DNA of 64,000 nt, taken from Nothophaeocryptopus gaeumannii. Its lineage: Eukaryota > Ascomycota > Dothideomycetes > Mycosphaerellales > Mycosphaerellaceae. The DNA is taken from the NCBI GenBank assembly GCA_031771865.1, contig JASISA010000025.1:1116001-1180000 (forward strand), given 5' to 3'. Under the pieces are notes generated by a model that was given only the letters and a program-made list of their open reading frames with translations, was not told where the DNA came from and made no database searches. The stretch's first letter is position 1. Each line of letters starts with the position of its first letter. Below are positions 20,505 through 31,144 of this stretch, one piece after another. The translations under genes were made by a program, and so were the position numbers.

Positions 20505-21720
20505 AATGTCGATCTTGGAACAGACTTCGAGCCTATGCGGCTCCAAGTCACTGATCAAGGAAGGCTAAGTCGATAAAAGCAAAGGCCGACTTTGCATCCA
20601 AGTCTTGTGACATGACAAAAAAGCGTGAAAATATGCTTCCTTCTGGAAGCGTGGGATGATGATGTGTGCAGTGGAAGGTGCTTGGGCCGACCTTGCGCAG
20701 GCGAGCGAGACAACAGAGGGGCGTGAGACAAGCAGAGTAGTGCAAGGATGAGACCAGCAGACTGGCACCGATGTGAGCGTTCGGTATGCCTTCGTGGGGA
20801 CTTTTGCTCACATTCGATGGACGCGGGTACGGTTGATCGTGACTTCCCAAACGTACACGTATAGAATTAATGCCGAGCGAGGAGCGAGGGCTTTTGGAGC
20901 ATTCACCAGTGAGCTTGCAGCCATGGTACGACTGGAACCACGTTGGCCGACAGGTCGGGTGTGCCTGTCCGGCGGGTATTTGCGGTGGACGTTGGCTGGT
21001 CTACTAGGGATGCAAGAAGAGACCAGAAAAGAATAGTCGAACGCAGCGCTAGACAGCGACGTGAATGAAGGGTTGGGTGCTCATGCGTCGGAGCGAAGGT
21101 GTCTGGGCGTTGCATCTCCGATCCGCCTGTAGTATTCGCCGTGGAGCCCAATGCAAGACCAGCTGCACACCCAGTGCCTTGCATTTCCTGAGAGGCTCAT
21201 CACACAAGACTCGCTCTCCGTGAATGGCCGTTCCCGGCCAATGGCATGTGGAACGCTTCAGGCGGACCGATCGCAGGCCTGTCGCACAGAGTCAGCAGTC
21301 CAATGGCACAAGGCACAAGGCACAAGGCGCGTGTGCTTCGGGTCAGAAAGGGAAGATGATGTGAGGTCGGAGGGCGCCATTAATGAAGCGCGACTACGTG
21401 GCGAGCTCTCAGGCATTCCGATCTCCGCCTTGGGCCGAGCCGCCGCTGGCGCCGTCCGTCCGCCTTTTGACATGTGCATGAACTGAGCGTGCATGTGTGG
21501 GTAGAGTGAGTCTGTACACTATACTACAATCATATACATTACACATCAAGTAATCAACATCATCGTCGTGGACACGTCAAGTTCCGCAGATGATTTCACC
21601 TCATTACACGTGTCTCACCTATGACACGCCCCTCCTCATGTTCACCTCTCCCCGCAGCTCTACCGATTGGCCTCCCCACGCAGACCTCAACGTGGTTGTC
21701 TTCCACAGGCGGACTCTTCT
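20505..21720. other. Intergenic, promoter of the acidic protein gene
   Basis: About 1.2 kb between the start of the acidic-protein gene and the stop of the glucosyltransferase-like gene, both on the minus strand. It holds a 7-bp simple repeat at 21305-21328. No gene recognised. Confidence 0.6.
21305..21328. repeat. 7-bp tandem repeat (GGCACAA, three copies)
   Basis: Three perfect GGCACAA units followed by GGC, in non-coding DNA. Confidence 0.85.
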
Positions 21721-24700
21721 TCAAGTAGTCGTAACCCTCCCAATACCCGCAGGCCTCGGTCCTCCTACCCCGGCAAGACTCTTCAGCAAATCCCCATGAT
21801 CGACCTTCAACCTCGTCGGCTCCATCGAGATGCGTTGCTTCTTATCCTCATCCGAAGACTCATTCGCCACGACGGTGCTTTCCGAGCCAGACCGACCTTC
21901 TTCGCCCAATGTCTTGAGAGGCTTATTCTCCGCATCGCCCTCACGTAACTTGCGCTCCTCCGCTTCATCATTCGCGTACGAAGACTCTTCTACCTTCCGT
22001 CCATTCGGCAAAATATCCCCATTTGCCTCGAAAGATCGCGGTTGGTCAAACGTCCCAGCACGTGGCTTTTCCGTCTCCGCCAACTCACGTTTCCTTTTCT
22101 GGAACATTGACTCAACATCATGACCCTTTTTACGAGCCTCAAGCGCCGTCTCAGCAGTGTGGATGTTCTCCATCGCTCCAGCTTCATGCCATCTCCGCTT
22201 CTCGCGGTTCAACTTGAACTTGTTGACGATACCTCCACCGACAGGCCCATACATATCATACGCAGTCTGCCATATATCCTCGTAGATCTGCCAGCCTTGG
22301 CGGACTTTATCTTCAATCGTCCGTAGCTGTTCGTGCTTCTCCGAGTCTTTCTGTTCGCGTAATGCTCGAAGATCTCTGCGGCCTTGGACGAGGTGTGCTC
22401 TGCGTATGGATGCCTTGCTGCCGGGACCGTCGTGTTCACTCTTCTTCTTGACCCACGTGAGGATACCTTTGCCAGCGTACGCAGGTGGCGCGACAACTGC
22501 ACTGACGTTCTTCAGTACGAATCCACCAATGCCCTTGCCCATGCCTGTGCTCATGCCTGCTAGCTTCGCTGGCACTGTGTCGCCGTCTCTGAATCCTCCT
22601 ACGGGTTGAGTGACCAGGCCAGTCCAAGCATCGTAGATGCCATATATGAACTCTTTACGAGCTGCCACGCATCCTGACTTGAAGCCCGTGATTCGCACCG
22701 GCTTGCGAACAGTTGCATCACCCCAGAGTCTCGGTGCGTTGTGGAAGCCCTGAGCGATGGCCATGTGCAAGTCATTGGGCATGGTCAACAGTGCCCATCC
22801 CGATTGCTTGAAGCCCTGGTGGAAGTCCAGAGCGAGCTCTTTGACGAGCGGATCGGTTGGGTCTGCGGAAAGCTGAGATCCAAGTGTGTTCCTGGTATCA
22901 ACACGCTGGGCCGTAGGCCTGTGAAGTTCCACGCCGTGCTCTTGGGCTTCTCTGGCGGCCTCCTTCATGTGCCTCGTCTCCGCCTTTCGCCGCTTGGCCC
23001 CAGCCTTCTTGCGCTCGTGCTCAGCGCGCTTCTTGAGATGCTTGGCAACTCGAATTGGCACCATGCCCATCCCAGAGCCGATACCATACAGCGAGTCGGT
23101 CAACGCACCCACTGTGCCTGTGACAGGCTCCCCGGGCCCGTCGAAGTCGTTCCAGTGTACTTTGTGTAGCAGCTTGAGGTCACTACTCTTAATCTTTCCC
23201 CTCTCCATCAAGAGCTCAGCAGCGAGTGCAGATAGGCGCAGAGCAGAACCTCGAATCCGCCAAACAGCCACGCGGTCTTCCAGTATTGAGCATCGCATAC
23301 TGTGAGGTCCAGAGAATGGTAGGCTGCGCTCGAAGCTGCGAACTGCATTCTCAGCTCCATCACCTTCTTTGGCAATGCCGTCTGCAAGCTTCTGTACATT
23401 CCGTTGCGCTTCTTCAGTAAGACACTGCTTAATGCCTTCCGCGAGCTTCTCCGCTGTCAGTCGTTTCCACGGGATGACTTCATGGGCACCAGCTTTTGCT
23501 TCCGCTACTCTTGCTGCCCAGAAGGGTTGATCGCCGAAGAAGGGAATGATCATAGTCGGCTTCGCGCACTTTAGCCCGATTGCGGTAGTGCCAGCACCTC
23601 CATGGTGGACCACAGCCTTGACTTTTGGAAACAACCAGTCGTGCGGCGTATTGCCCAACATGAAGATATTATCCGGTGTATCTTTATTACTCTTCCCAAT
23701 GCCACCCCATCCCTTGTTCACCAGAGCCCGCACACCCGCCAATCTCGCAGCCTCGAAGATCATCTCAGTGAAACTGTTAGGGTCATCCACGACGATACTT
23801 CCAAAGCCAATGTAGACTGGTGGCTCTCCTGCATTCAAAAAATGGACCAGATCCTGAGGTGGTGAGAAGTTGTTCGCAAGCTCCAAAAAGACAAATCCGC
23901 TGATGTCGATCTCGGGGCCCCAGTCACCTGGCTTCGGGACCAGCGACGGACTCCACATGTAGGTATAGGGCACCTTCATTCGATACAAGGCACCGGGAGC
24001 CCAGAGCGAGCTCACGGGTTCCAGTCCAAGCGTCTTGACTCGAAACTTGTTCACGATATCGCCCAACCCCTGCCAAGTCATCATCTCCACTAGTGGGTAG
24101 GACATGAAGTTGACATAGTTCGCATCGACATTGCTCTTGCCTGGCTTGATGTTGGCGAGCGGGTGAGGGAAAGCTTGCGTTGGGCTATACGGGAACGTAA
24201 ACATTATGTGCAAGGGAATACCAAGCCTCTCAGCAATGTGCACATGGGCCATGGAAGGAGGGTTGGCGATAATTGCGTCTGCGACGAAGGGAGCCCTCTC
24301 GCCCATGAGCTTCAGATTGATTTTGTCGTTCTCATCGTCCGTGGAGTTCGTACATGCTCGATACATGCCATCGAACATCTCTCGCATCGCTACTCGTCTT
24401 CGATGGATTTCGCCTTCCTTGATAGTCGACAAACTGGGTATCAGACCGGGGTTTTTGACCATGAAGGCCATGAGTTCGGATGGGTCACCGCCGACGCTGA
24501 AGAACTCGAGGTCGCTTTCCTTCTGCACGAAGTCGCGGAAAGTCGGATGTGTAGCTATTCGCACGCGGTACCCGTAGTCATGCTTCAATATCTTGCCAAT
24601 CTTCAGGAATGGCTGGATGTCGCCTCGGCTGCCGATAATCATAATGACTACGTTCAGACGTGGTCGAGTCGCATTCTTGTGCAGCGAGGAAGCGATCGAG

Positions 24701-25500
24701 TCCGCACCCTCCGTTATGTCTTCTGGTACATGATCTGCAGCATGTTGTCGTGACTTTCTGCCTGCCTGTCTCCTGTTTGGAATATCCAAGTGGTGCTTGA
24801 TAGTCTGGCCGAGAGCTTTCGCAAGATATCCACTGTTCGCAGTCTCATTGATCGAGATGTTCAATCGCCCGTCTCTCTTCGACACTTTCCCTTTTGTCTT
24901 GAAGTGATCGTTGGAAATCCGAAACCTCGAGTACGATCGACCCTCTTTGGTATGCTGCTTTTCCAATTCGTCCTCTTTCTGCTGTGCCGCGCTCCTCTTC
25001 CGGGTCATACGCTTCGGTCTCGCGGGTGCTTTCCTCGCCTCTTCATCGTCGGTAGTAAAGTCTGAATCCGAGGACATTGGATCGAAGGTATACGGGTGTG
25101 CAGCAGGATGTCGTCTTACGGCGCGCAGGAGAGTACTACTTCGACCAGCAAGTCGTGGACGCGCTTGACTGGTCGCTGGTGCCGTAGTCGCCCTCTTGAG
25201 CTCCTCACCATTTGGATCAAAAGGGTCAAAGCCACTGTGCGGCAGAGTCTTGCTCTTGGCTGGTGGTTTCACGTTGCTCGATCGGCTTGGTTGGGGTTGG
25301 AAGTACGAGTCGTCCTTCGATTGCCTCTCATGTGTCTGTATTCGACTTGCGCCCTCCTCGCCATTGAGATGTGCGCCGAAGTCGACACCTGGCAGCTGAT
25401 TCGTGGGCAGAATGGGTTGTCCATCTTGATCAGTGAGGACAGCTGGTGTGCTTGACTCTCGAACGCTCTCCAGCCTATTCGAAGCGTCCGGCGTGGACAT
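21721..25500 (-). CDS. Sterol 3-beta-glucosyltransferase-like protein (GT1/GT28)
   Basis: UDP-sugar-dependent glycosyltransferase related to fungal sterol glucosyltransferase (Atg26/Ugt51). A single exon encodes 1259 aa from the first ATG (25500); the open frame extends upstream only through a TTG. Residues 1-280 are low-complexity and partly basic. The N-terminal GT28-type lobe starts near 281 (VVIMIIGSRGDIQPFLKIGK). The C-terminal lobe has the donor-binding signature VHHGGAGTTAIGLKCAKP near 631-648 followed by PFFGDQPFWAARV. Sterol glucosyltransferases proper carry GRAM and PH domains upstream of the catalytic part; I see neither here. Instead there is a C-terminal extension of about 530 residues, charged and helix-rich, with a KAHLxxGRRD-like central region. 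The acceptor may therefore not be a sterol. A possible 5' UTR intron donor lies near 25604. Family assignment is firm; substrate is unknown. Confidence 0.85.
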   Translation of the reverse strand: MSTPDASNRLESVRESSTPAVLTDQDGQPILPTNQLPGVDFGAHLNGEEGASRIQTHERQSKDDSYFQPQPSRSSNVKPPAKSKTLPHSGFDPFDPNGEELKRATTAPATSQARPRLAGRSSTLLRAVRRHPAAHPYTFDPMSSDSDFTTDDEEARKAPARPKRMTRKRSAAQQKEDELEKQHTKEGRSYSRFRISNDHFKTKGKVSKRDGRLNISINETANSGYLAKALGQTIKHHLDIPNRRQAGRKSRQHAADHVPEDITEGADSIASSLHKNATRPRLNVVIMIIGSRGDIQPFLKIGKILKHDYGYRVRIATHPTFRDFVQKESDLEFFSVGGDPSELMAFMVKNPGLIPSLSTIKEGEIHRRRVAMREMFDGMYRACTNSTDDENDKINLKLMGERAPFVADAIIANPPSMAHVHIAERLGIPLHIMFTFPYSPTQAFPHPLANIKPGKSNVDANYVNFMSYPLVEMMTWQGLGDIVNKFRVKTLGLEPVSSLWAPGALYRMKVPYTYMWSPSLVPKPGDWGPEIDISGFVFLELANNFSPPQDLVHFLNAGEPPVYIGFGSIVVDDPNSFTEMIFEAARLAGVRALVNKGWGGIGKSNKDTPDNIFMLGNTPHDWLFPKVKAVVHHGGAGTTAIGLKCAKPTMIIPFFGDQPFWAARVAEAKAGAHEVIPWKRLTAEKLAEGIKQCLTEEAQRNVQKLADGIAKEGDGAENAVRSFERSLPFSGPHSMRCSILEDRVAVWRIRGSALRLSALAAELLMERGKIKSSDLKLLHKVHWNDFDGPGEPVTGTVGALTDSLYGIGSGMGMVPIRVAKHLKKRAEHERKKAGAKRRKAETRHMKEAAREAQEHGVELHRPTAQRVDTRNTLGSQLSADPTDPLVKELALDFHQGFKQSGWALLTMPNDLHMAIAQGFHNAPRLWGDATVRKPVRITGFKSGCVAARKEFIYGIYDAWTGLVTQPVGGFRDGDTVPAKLAGMSTGMGKGIGGFVLKNVSAVVAPPAYAGKGILTWVKKKSEHDGPGSKASIRRAHLVQGRRDLRALREQKDSEKHEQLRTIEDKVRQGWQIYEDIWQTAYDMYGPVGGGIVNKFKLNREKRRWHEAGAMENIHTAETALEARKKGHDVESMFQKRKRELAETEKPRAGTFDQPRSFEANGDILPNGRKVEESSYANDEAEERKLREGDAENKPLKTLGEEGRSGSESTVVANESSDEDKKQRISMEPTRLKVDHGDLLKSLAGVGGPRPAGIGRVTTT

Positions 25501-26264
25501 CTCTGTCGAATGAAGCCACAAAGTAGTAATCGCGACTCAGATGTACCTCCAAGCGACAGCAGCGAAACGCGAGGCAAAGAAACGCGAGCTACCCCTCTTA
25601 CCTGAATAATGAACAAACACAGAGGATTGACGTACAAGTACATGGCTAGCCTCCTTCTAAAGGTCGAAGCCTCACATCAGTCTTTCCACAAGAAGAAGTC
25701 GAAATGAAGACTCCGAAGCTCCAGCTGTGCCTGTGTGATGTCACGCTCAATATTTTCTCTCCGCGGCTTTCCACAAGTTCCTGAGTCCGAATCCGCGCTG
25801 AGCCGCGAAGAACGAGCCGCTTTGACAGAGATCGTGTGTGTCCTCGGTGCGGCGGTGCCCTTGCTGATGTGATCACGCGGTGGAAGGAGGCAGGTCAGGG
25901 CGCTGGAGTCGGAAACAGCGTGTTTCCGAAGAGCGGGACTGCTTCCTGCCTCAGTCAACATCAACAAGGCACGCCCTCTTCGAACAATGAGAGAATGTTG
26001 AGATCTCCTCCCAAGACGACCACATCTGACAAACAGCCACAGCTCTTCTCTGCACTCACGGCACGGGCGCGAGACCCGAAGACGTCCGGTTCGTGCCTTT
26101 CCTCCTAGCGTATGCCCGACTGTCGATCCCTCTACGCCTCGATGATGCACGACGTGGATTCTTTGGTTCGCGCTCACGAACAGACCACAAGGTCGAGATC
26201 AGTCTGGAGTACCACAGGTATCGTCATGGGCTGGTATTGGCTCCGATGATACTGCGCAGAAATG
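25501..26264. other. Intergenic, upstream of the glucosyltransferase-like gene
   Basis: Should contain the promoter and 5' UTR of the glucosyltransferase-like gene. A good minus-strand donor (CAG followed by GTAAGA) near 25604 may mark a 5' UTR intron. A frame of 166 aa at 25677-26177 (minus) shows no motif and I do not call it. Confidence 0.5.
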
Positions 26265-26662
26265 TCAGTAGAACATGGTCACAATAACATCCTCGTTCCG
26301 ACCTAGATAATAGTGAGTACGAAGATGGTGCAAAACATATTTAGAAAAAGGGGATTTGAGTGATTTGAGTGTTTCCATAGTGAACAAGTACGCATTATAG
26401 CTGTCCTGTGAAGCTTTCGAATCTCTAACATTGATGAACGTCTTAGCGATCGCCACCAGTGCTTGCTCGCTGAATGGACGCTTAGAAGAAGCATTAAATA
26501 CGAGAGTCGTTTCATTATACAGCGTGCGGATTTCTCCATCTCTGATCATGGTCCGTCTTTCCAAGCGTTTCATATGAACTTCGTGAATCAAAGCGGCGTT
26601 CCACCTCTCATACCTAGTGGTAAGAGAGAATGTTAGCCAACCTCATCACCCTTTTCGTACAT
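26265..26662 (-). CDS. Doubtful small gene, unknown protein
   Basis: I do not recognise this protein. A frame open from 26613 down to a stop at 26265 encodes about 115 residues of balanced, globular-looking composition (for example FSEQALVAIAKTFINVRD and SKYVLHHLRTHYYLGRN). It has no ATG at its left edge but sits directly after a good 3' splice site: GCTAAC branch site, pyrimidine-rich run and CACTAG at 26614. A GTACGA donor at 26660-26655 lies directly after AT, so splicing 49 nt would build the start codon ATG across the junction and give 116 aa. That is an unusual arrangement. The stretch lies just downstream of the NCE102-like gene on the same strand and is A/T-richer than its surroundings. 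It could also be the last exon of a transcript variant, or a gene relic. Confidence 0.3.
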
Positions 26663-26715
26663 TTTTGTAATGAGGATAGGGTATCAATATCAATCGTGCG
26701 AGGAGGTGTGTAGGT

Positions 26716-27332
26716 TTAGACCTGGGACATCGCTGGTCCGCGGCGGATACCTCCTCGTGGTGCGCTGCCGCCACCCATGCCCATGCCAGAGAAGGCAGCG
26801 GAAGCGACGAATGCGGCGAAACCGAACCAAAGGAATGCGGTCGATGCTTGTGCCTCGCGACACGCGCCGTGTTGGTTGCTTGCGCCGCGGATGACGTGGT
26901 TGCTCCGGACGTAGCTCTAAAGTATTGTTAGAATGAAAGCTATTAATTGTGGAGGACATGTTGAACTCACGTCGCGGCTGCAGCTGTGTATGCCAAGCTC
27001 GGCAGCGAGCGCAACAGCGGCACAGAACCAGAAGAGGGTGTTGAGGAGATCAAGCGCGAACGGCAGGAAGCCCATGATCTTGAAGCTGTCGCTGACAGTC
27101 GCAGGTATCAGGTAGAGAAGGGTGAGCATTGCGAATGCGGCGCAGAACATGGTGTAGTTGACGACTGCTGGGTGCGCGCCCATTGCGATCATGTTACCGA
27201 CGAGGGCCATGATGAGCAGAGCCCAGAGGAACTGTGACGACTGTTAGGCTTCGGTTTCCGATTTCGTCTTCACCTTTGACCGCGTACCTGAAGACCGCGA
27301 AGGCCCAAGCCAAGCATCTCCTTCATCGCCAT
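26716..27332 (-). CDS. NCE102-like MARVEL-domain membrane protein
   Basis: Four-helix membrane protein of the NCE102/FHN1 type, which organises eisosomes and sterol-rich plasma-membrane domains in yeast and was first found in non-classical protein export. Three exons, 27332-27288, 27231-26971 and 26916-26716, with introns of 56 and 54 nt (GTACGC and GTGAGT donors), give 168 aa, the normal size. Exon 1 encodes only MAMKEMLGLGLRGLQ. Exon 2 holds three hydrophobic segments, including FLWALLIMALVGNMIAMG and the family-typical IMGFLPFALDLLNTLFWF, followed by a conserved cysteine region (GIHSCSRD). Exon 3 completes the polar loop with a second conserved cysteine (HGACREAQAS), the last helix (FLWFGFAAFVASAAF), and a glycine-rich tail. 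All splice junctions keep frame. Confidence in the family is high. Confidence 0.88.
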
Positions 27333-28534
27333 TGCGTTGGTTGTGGGTGTTTACACCGGGCGGGTAATGTGGGGTTCGACTTTGGTCGCGCGAGGTGTCA
27401 GTGTCGACGAAGGGTGTCGAAGTCACAACACTCGAAGCGACAGAGGAGCAGTGCAGTTGATAATCGTGGCGTGAGGTGAGGAAGTGTGACGGAGAGGAAG
27501 GCAGAGCTCTTATTGCTGATGAGCGGTGCAGCTGCGACTCCGACGTCACTCGCTCGACGGAAGGCGCGGCATGGATTGGTCGAAACTCAAAGTCGGTCGA
27601 TGCGGTCCATTCACCAAAGCCGCTCCGCTCTCCCTCGGAATGTGAGCAGAGTCTGCCTTATGTAAACGTCACTGCATTCGTCGCAAGAATCTAGTGAAGC
27701 GCATTCATCAATTCGTTGGTGCTGGTGACCGCTCCCTCACACGCTTCTCACACTCCTCTCACAGCCTCCGAGCGTGTTGTTGATGGTCCCAGCGCATCTC
27801 AAAGTCCACATCTTGTCCCCTGTCCACAACTTCGCCACAGCAACGGCGCGACGAAGTCGTAACCACTCACACGTGGCTTGCAACCGTGCGACGTGATCTT
27901 TGTTCATCCAGGACTCACCCGCTTAGTTGCGTTTCACACTTCTTTCTTGTGCTCGAAAGCCTGGTTTCATGGATTGCAATGGACAGGACAAGCAGGACAC
28001 AGCATACTCACTCATACCAAGCTCGCGCCACAAGTCAAAAGTCATCGTTGCGCTCTCGGGACTAACCGAAAGAGCGGCGCTAAAGTGTGGCGCCTTTTGG
28101 CGCATCCTCGTCCGTTTTCTCACTCACAGCGTCACTTCTACCAAAGTTTTGTTCGCGTGTGGAGGTGACCTACTATCTTACCGTGTGAACAATGACAAGT
28201 CGAGGAGAACTCGTTGAAGCATTCATATCATTTCGTATACCACTGTCCAAGCAAGCATCCGATGAATTTCGAAGCTTGTTGAATTTTAACTGCGAATGCC
28301 TCTCCACAAATCCCAATGCCCAGCAGGTATCATCGCAGAGAGAAGTACTGTCTGCGCGACAGAGCTATGAGTGTGTGATGCCACCATGCTCCAAGAGAAA
28401 TGCGTCCCATGCCCATAGCGAGTGGAGGTTTGTCCATCGACAATGCCGTGCCCATCATAGCCAGCTATGCCCAGCCTGCTGTATCCCAACCCATGCACTC
28501 ATTCATTCATATCCACGCGCTTTGCATGCACCCT
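27333..28534. other. Intergenic, NCE102-like promoter and SNF1 3' side
   Basis: About 1.2 kb with the promoter of the NCE102-like gene near 27350-27700 and the SNF1 3' UTR at the right. No coding region recognised; the frames present have no motif. Confidence 0.6.
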
Positions 28535-31144
28535 TTAATCGTTCGCCTCAGCAAGCTGGATTATCAGTCTGCTGGCAACGTCGAGAAAGGGAAAGGGACT
28601 GGTGATATCCTTCTCCTCTTGGGAGCGTCCAGCGCCGACCAACTCGTCTCCGTTGACGTCCACGTCAAGGTCATCAGAAGTATAGCCATCCGGCGCGTTG
28701 TCTTTGCGAATGACATCGCTCTCGTTGCTTCCCGTCACTTCCCTTGCAAAGCGCTTGACGAGTCTCTCGTATCCAGCACATTTGAAGTCGACCAGGTAGA
28801 AGTCCTTTTCAATGCTGTAAAGTTGAATGGTCACGTAAACCCAGACACTCTCATCTGGCTTTGACCCGCCACCAACAGTCGCGCTGGATATGGAGCCGGT
28901 ACGAGAGTTGGGTGCGGTGGATTGCGGCGGTCCAGTAGCAGCTATGTTCTCGGTGCTGTTCGCCATGCTTGCAAGTTGACTTGACGGTCCAGATCCGCTA
29001 CCAGAAATACCACCCGAACTGGACTTTCGACTGTCGCTGAAAAGGTTCACCGAGGAACTATGCGCCGAGGCTGGATGTGGTACTCCTGGTGGGAACATGC
29101 CTTCCTTCTTGAACCTAGCGTTGATAACCCATGGATCTTCCGGAATCTCGTACCCATAGTCGTTCCATCGTCCGTGGCGCTCTCGGCCACGTGCACCCTC
29201 GCCGTTCTGCTGGCGACGGCTGGCTCGTCTGCGCTCTTGCTCCTCGCGAGTCGCATACTCCGGATCAGTACCAGATCCAGGGTCTGAATCGCTGTACTCG
29301 GGACTGTTACTTCGTGTCCGATCGTCCCGCCGCTCAGGGCTGCCTTCACCACTACCAGCACCGGGGTCCTTCAGCTTCGGAATCTCCCACTCAGCACCCA
29401 TCTTTTGAAGTGCTCTGTATATCGCTAGCATGGCTTCCGCAGGCGAATTACGACTCCTAATGCCAAACTGCCACTTCGTTGGGCGCTGCTTCTTGGGTCG
29501 GCCTTCTGGGATCTTCGTCATGTCAAGATCTGGCTTCTCGTGTCGGTGCAGGTTCGTCTGGCTGTTCCTGCTGTTGTGCGGTTTGAGTCGCCGAGCCATC
29601 GCCTCTTGCTCTTCCTTGGTCCGTGGTCGCTGGTGATCCTCATCTGTCGTTGTTGGGGAATGTGACTTATTTGTATGTCCTCTCATGAACGCCGCATGGT
29701 AATCCGGTAACGAAGAAGGCAGAATGGCAATGGTTGACGCAGGTGAACGAGCTTCCATGATCGAGCCTGAGCCCGTGGAACCGTGACGTGGGTGATTTAA
29801 AGGTGATTTCGCAATCATGCGTGGGGGCGCTGGTGAAGCCTTGGGTCGAGGTGGTGTCATACCGATGCTACCTGGGTTGATAGGTGGCGAGTTGGGATAG
29901 TCCGGTATGGCCCTTTGTAGCGCGGGATTGGCTGCTTGAAGAACATTTTCTCGTACTATGAGGTACGCGTCCTTGATAGCGCTAGGCTCATCCTTCTGCA
30001 GCGCTTCTTGAACATCGTCCTTGTGGTATCCCATGGTCTTGCCAAGCTTGCCGACAACGCTCTCGTGGATCTTCTCCTGAACAACTGCGGGCTTGCCTTT
30101 GGCAAGAGCCGATGGATCAATGGCCTTGTTTGGATCAACACCAGTGTCCATGAAATCTTCGACAGGAGGCTGCAAGTACTCCGCAAGGTCTTCCTTAAAC
30201 CAGGGATCGTTACGGATGTCTTGAATCGTGATTCTGTTGACTGGGTTGACCTGTAACATGGCCCTGATCAAACGTTTCGCGCCGTCGGAGACGTAGGTAG
30301 GCACATTGTATTGTCCTTGCGCAATCTTCTTGAATAGCGCGGGGATGTACTCGTCGTCGAATGGGAGCCGGCCAACCAGCAAAACGTAGAGAATAACACC
30401 GCAACTCCATACATCGACCTCAGGACCGGCATAGAGCTTGCCGCTGATAACTTCGGGCGCCGCGTAGTTTGGACTGCCGCAACTGGTCTTGAGAAAATTA
30501 CCATCAGTCATGATGTTGCTGAGACCGAAGTCGGCAATTTTCACGTTGAGCTGCTCATCCAACAACAGATTCTCTGGCTTGAGGTCGCGATGCACAATCT
30601 TGTGCCTGTGACAATACTCCACAGCGCATATTATCTGCTGGAAGAATGCCCGGGCTTTCTTCTCCTGCATCTTGCCATTCTGCACGATGTAATCAAACAG
30701 TTCGCCGCCAGCATATTCCAGCACCATGATGATATCAGTGGGCGTCGTGATGACAGTGTAGAGCTTGATGATGTGAGGGTGACGAAGAAGCTGAAGATAT
30801 TGGATCTCGCGCTCGATACGGCCGGCCATATCCCTGGTGACAAGTTTGCGTCTTGAAATGATCTTCAGAGCCACCTTCTGTCCGCTGACGGCATGTGTCG
30901 CAAGTTTGACCTTGCCAAAAGAGCCTTCACCCAGGGTCTTGACTATGTTGTACTGCCCCAATCTCGTCAAAGCCTTTGTCTGCTGTTGAATTGGCGGGGC
31001 GCGCACCACCGGGGTGCCAGTCTGCGGCTGGGCAGCTTGTTGCTGCTGGGAGCTGGGCCGCTCATCTTTGGAGTTGCGGCGTTTCTCAGCAGGCGTCGGA
31101 GCGATGGATAGAGCCAGATCGTCGTCGTCGAAGGCGGACGTCAT
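28535..31144 (-). CDS. SNF1: SNF1/AMPK catalytic subunit, Ser/Thr kinase
   Basis: Catalytic alpha subunit of the SNF1 (AMPK) complex, which relieves glucose repression and adjusts metabolism when preferred carbon is short. A single exon encodes 869 aa. I chose the ATG at 31144 because of its GCC context; an in-frame ATG at 31153 would add three residues. N-terminus: short, with glutamine runs (QQQQ, QQQ). Kinase domain about 65-316: LGEGSFGKVK, ATP lysine K94, catalytic HRDLKPEN at 185-192, DFGLSN at 205-210, and activation-loop threonine T220 in LKTSCGSPNYAAPE. Next is the UBA-like autoinhibitory region (VVGKLGKTMGYHKDDVQEAL), a long S/P-rich linker, and a C-terminal regulatory domain (VWVYVTIQLYSIEKDFYLVD) that binds the gamma and beta subunits. 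The T-loop is intact, so control by upstream kinases is expected. Assignment is secure. Confidence 0.96.
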   Translation of the reverse strand: MTSAFDDDDLALSIAPTPAEKRRNSKDERPSSQQQQAAQPQTGTPVVRAPPIQQQTKALTRLGQYNIVKTLGEGSFGKVKLATHAVSGQKVALKIISRRKLVTRDMAGRIEREIQYLQLLRHPHIIKLYTVITTPTDIIMVLEYAGGELFDYIVQNGKMQEKKARAFFQQIICAVEYCHRHKIVHRDLKPENLLLDEQLNVKIADFGLSNIMTDGNFLKTSCGSPNYAAPEVISGKLYAGPEVDVWSCGVILYVLLVGRLPFDDEYIPALFKKIAQGQYNVPTYVSDGAKRLIRAMLQVNPVNRITIQDIRNDPWFKEDLAEYLQPPVEDFMDTGVDPNKAIDPSALAKGKPAVVQEKIHESVVGKLGKTMGYHKDDVQEALQKDEPSAIKDAYLIVRENVLQAANPALQRAIPDYPNSPPINPGSIGMTPPRPKASPAPPRMIAKSPLNHPRHGSTGSGSIMEARSPASTIAILPSSLPDYHAAFMRGHTNKSHSPTTTDEDHQRPRTKEEQEAMARRLKPHNSRNSQTNLHRHEKPDLDMTKIPEGRPKKQRPTKWQFGIRSRNSPAEAMLAIYRALQKMGAEWEIPKLKDPGAGSGEGSPERRDDRTRSNSPEYSDSDPGSGTDPEYATREEQERRRASRRQQNGEGARGRERHGRWNDYGYEIPEDPWVINARFKKEGMFPPGVPHPASAHSSSVNLFSDSRKSSSGGISGSGSGPSSQLASMANSTENIAATGPPQSTAPNSRTGSISSATVGGGSKPDESVWVYVTIQLYSIEKDFYLVDFKCAGYERLVKRFAREVTGSNESDVIRKDNAPDGYTSDDLDVDVNGDELVGAGRSQEEKDITSPFPFLDVASRLIIQLAEAND

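Noticed and set aside
25677..26177. 166-aa minus-strand frame upstream of the glucosyltransferase-like gene
   Set aside because: Low-complexity basic composition and no recognisable domain; probably promoter or 5' UTR DNA.
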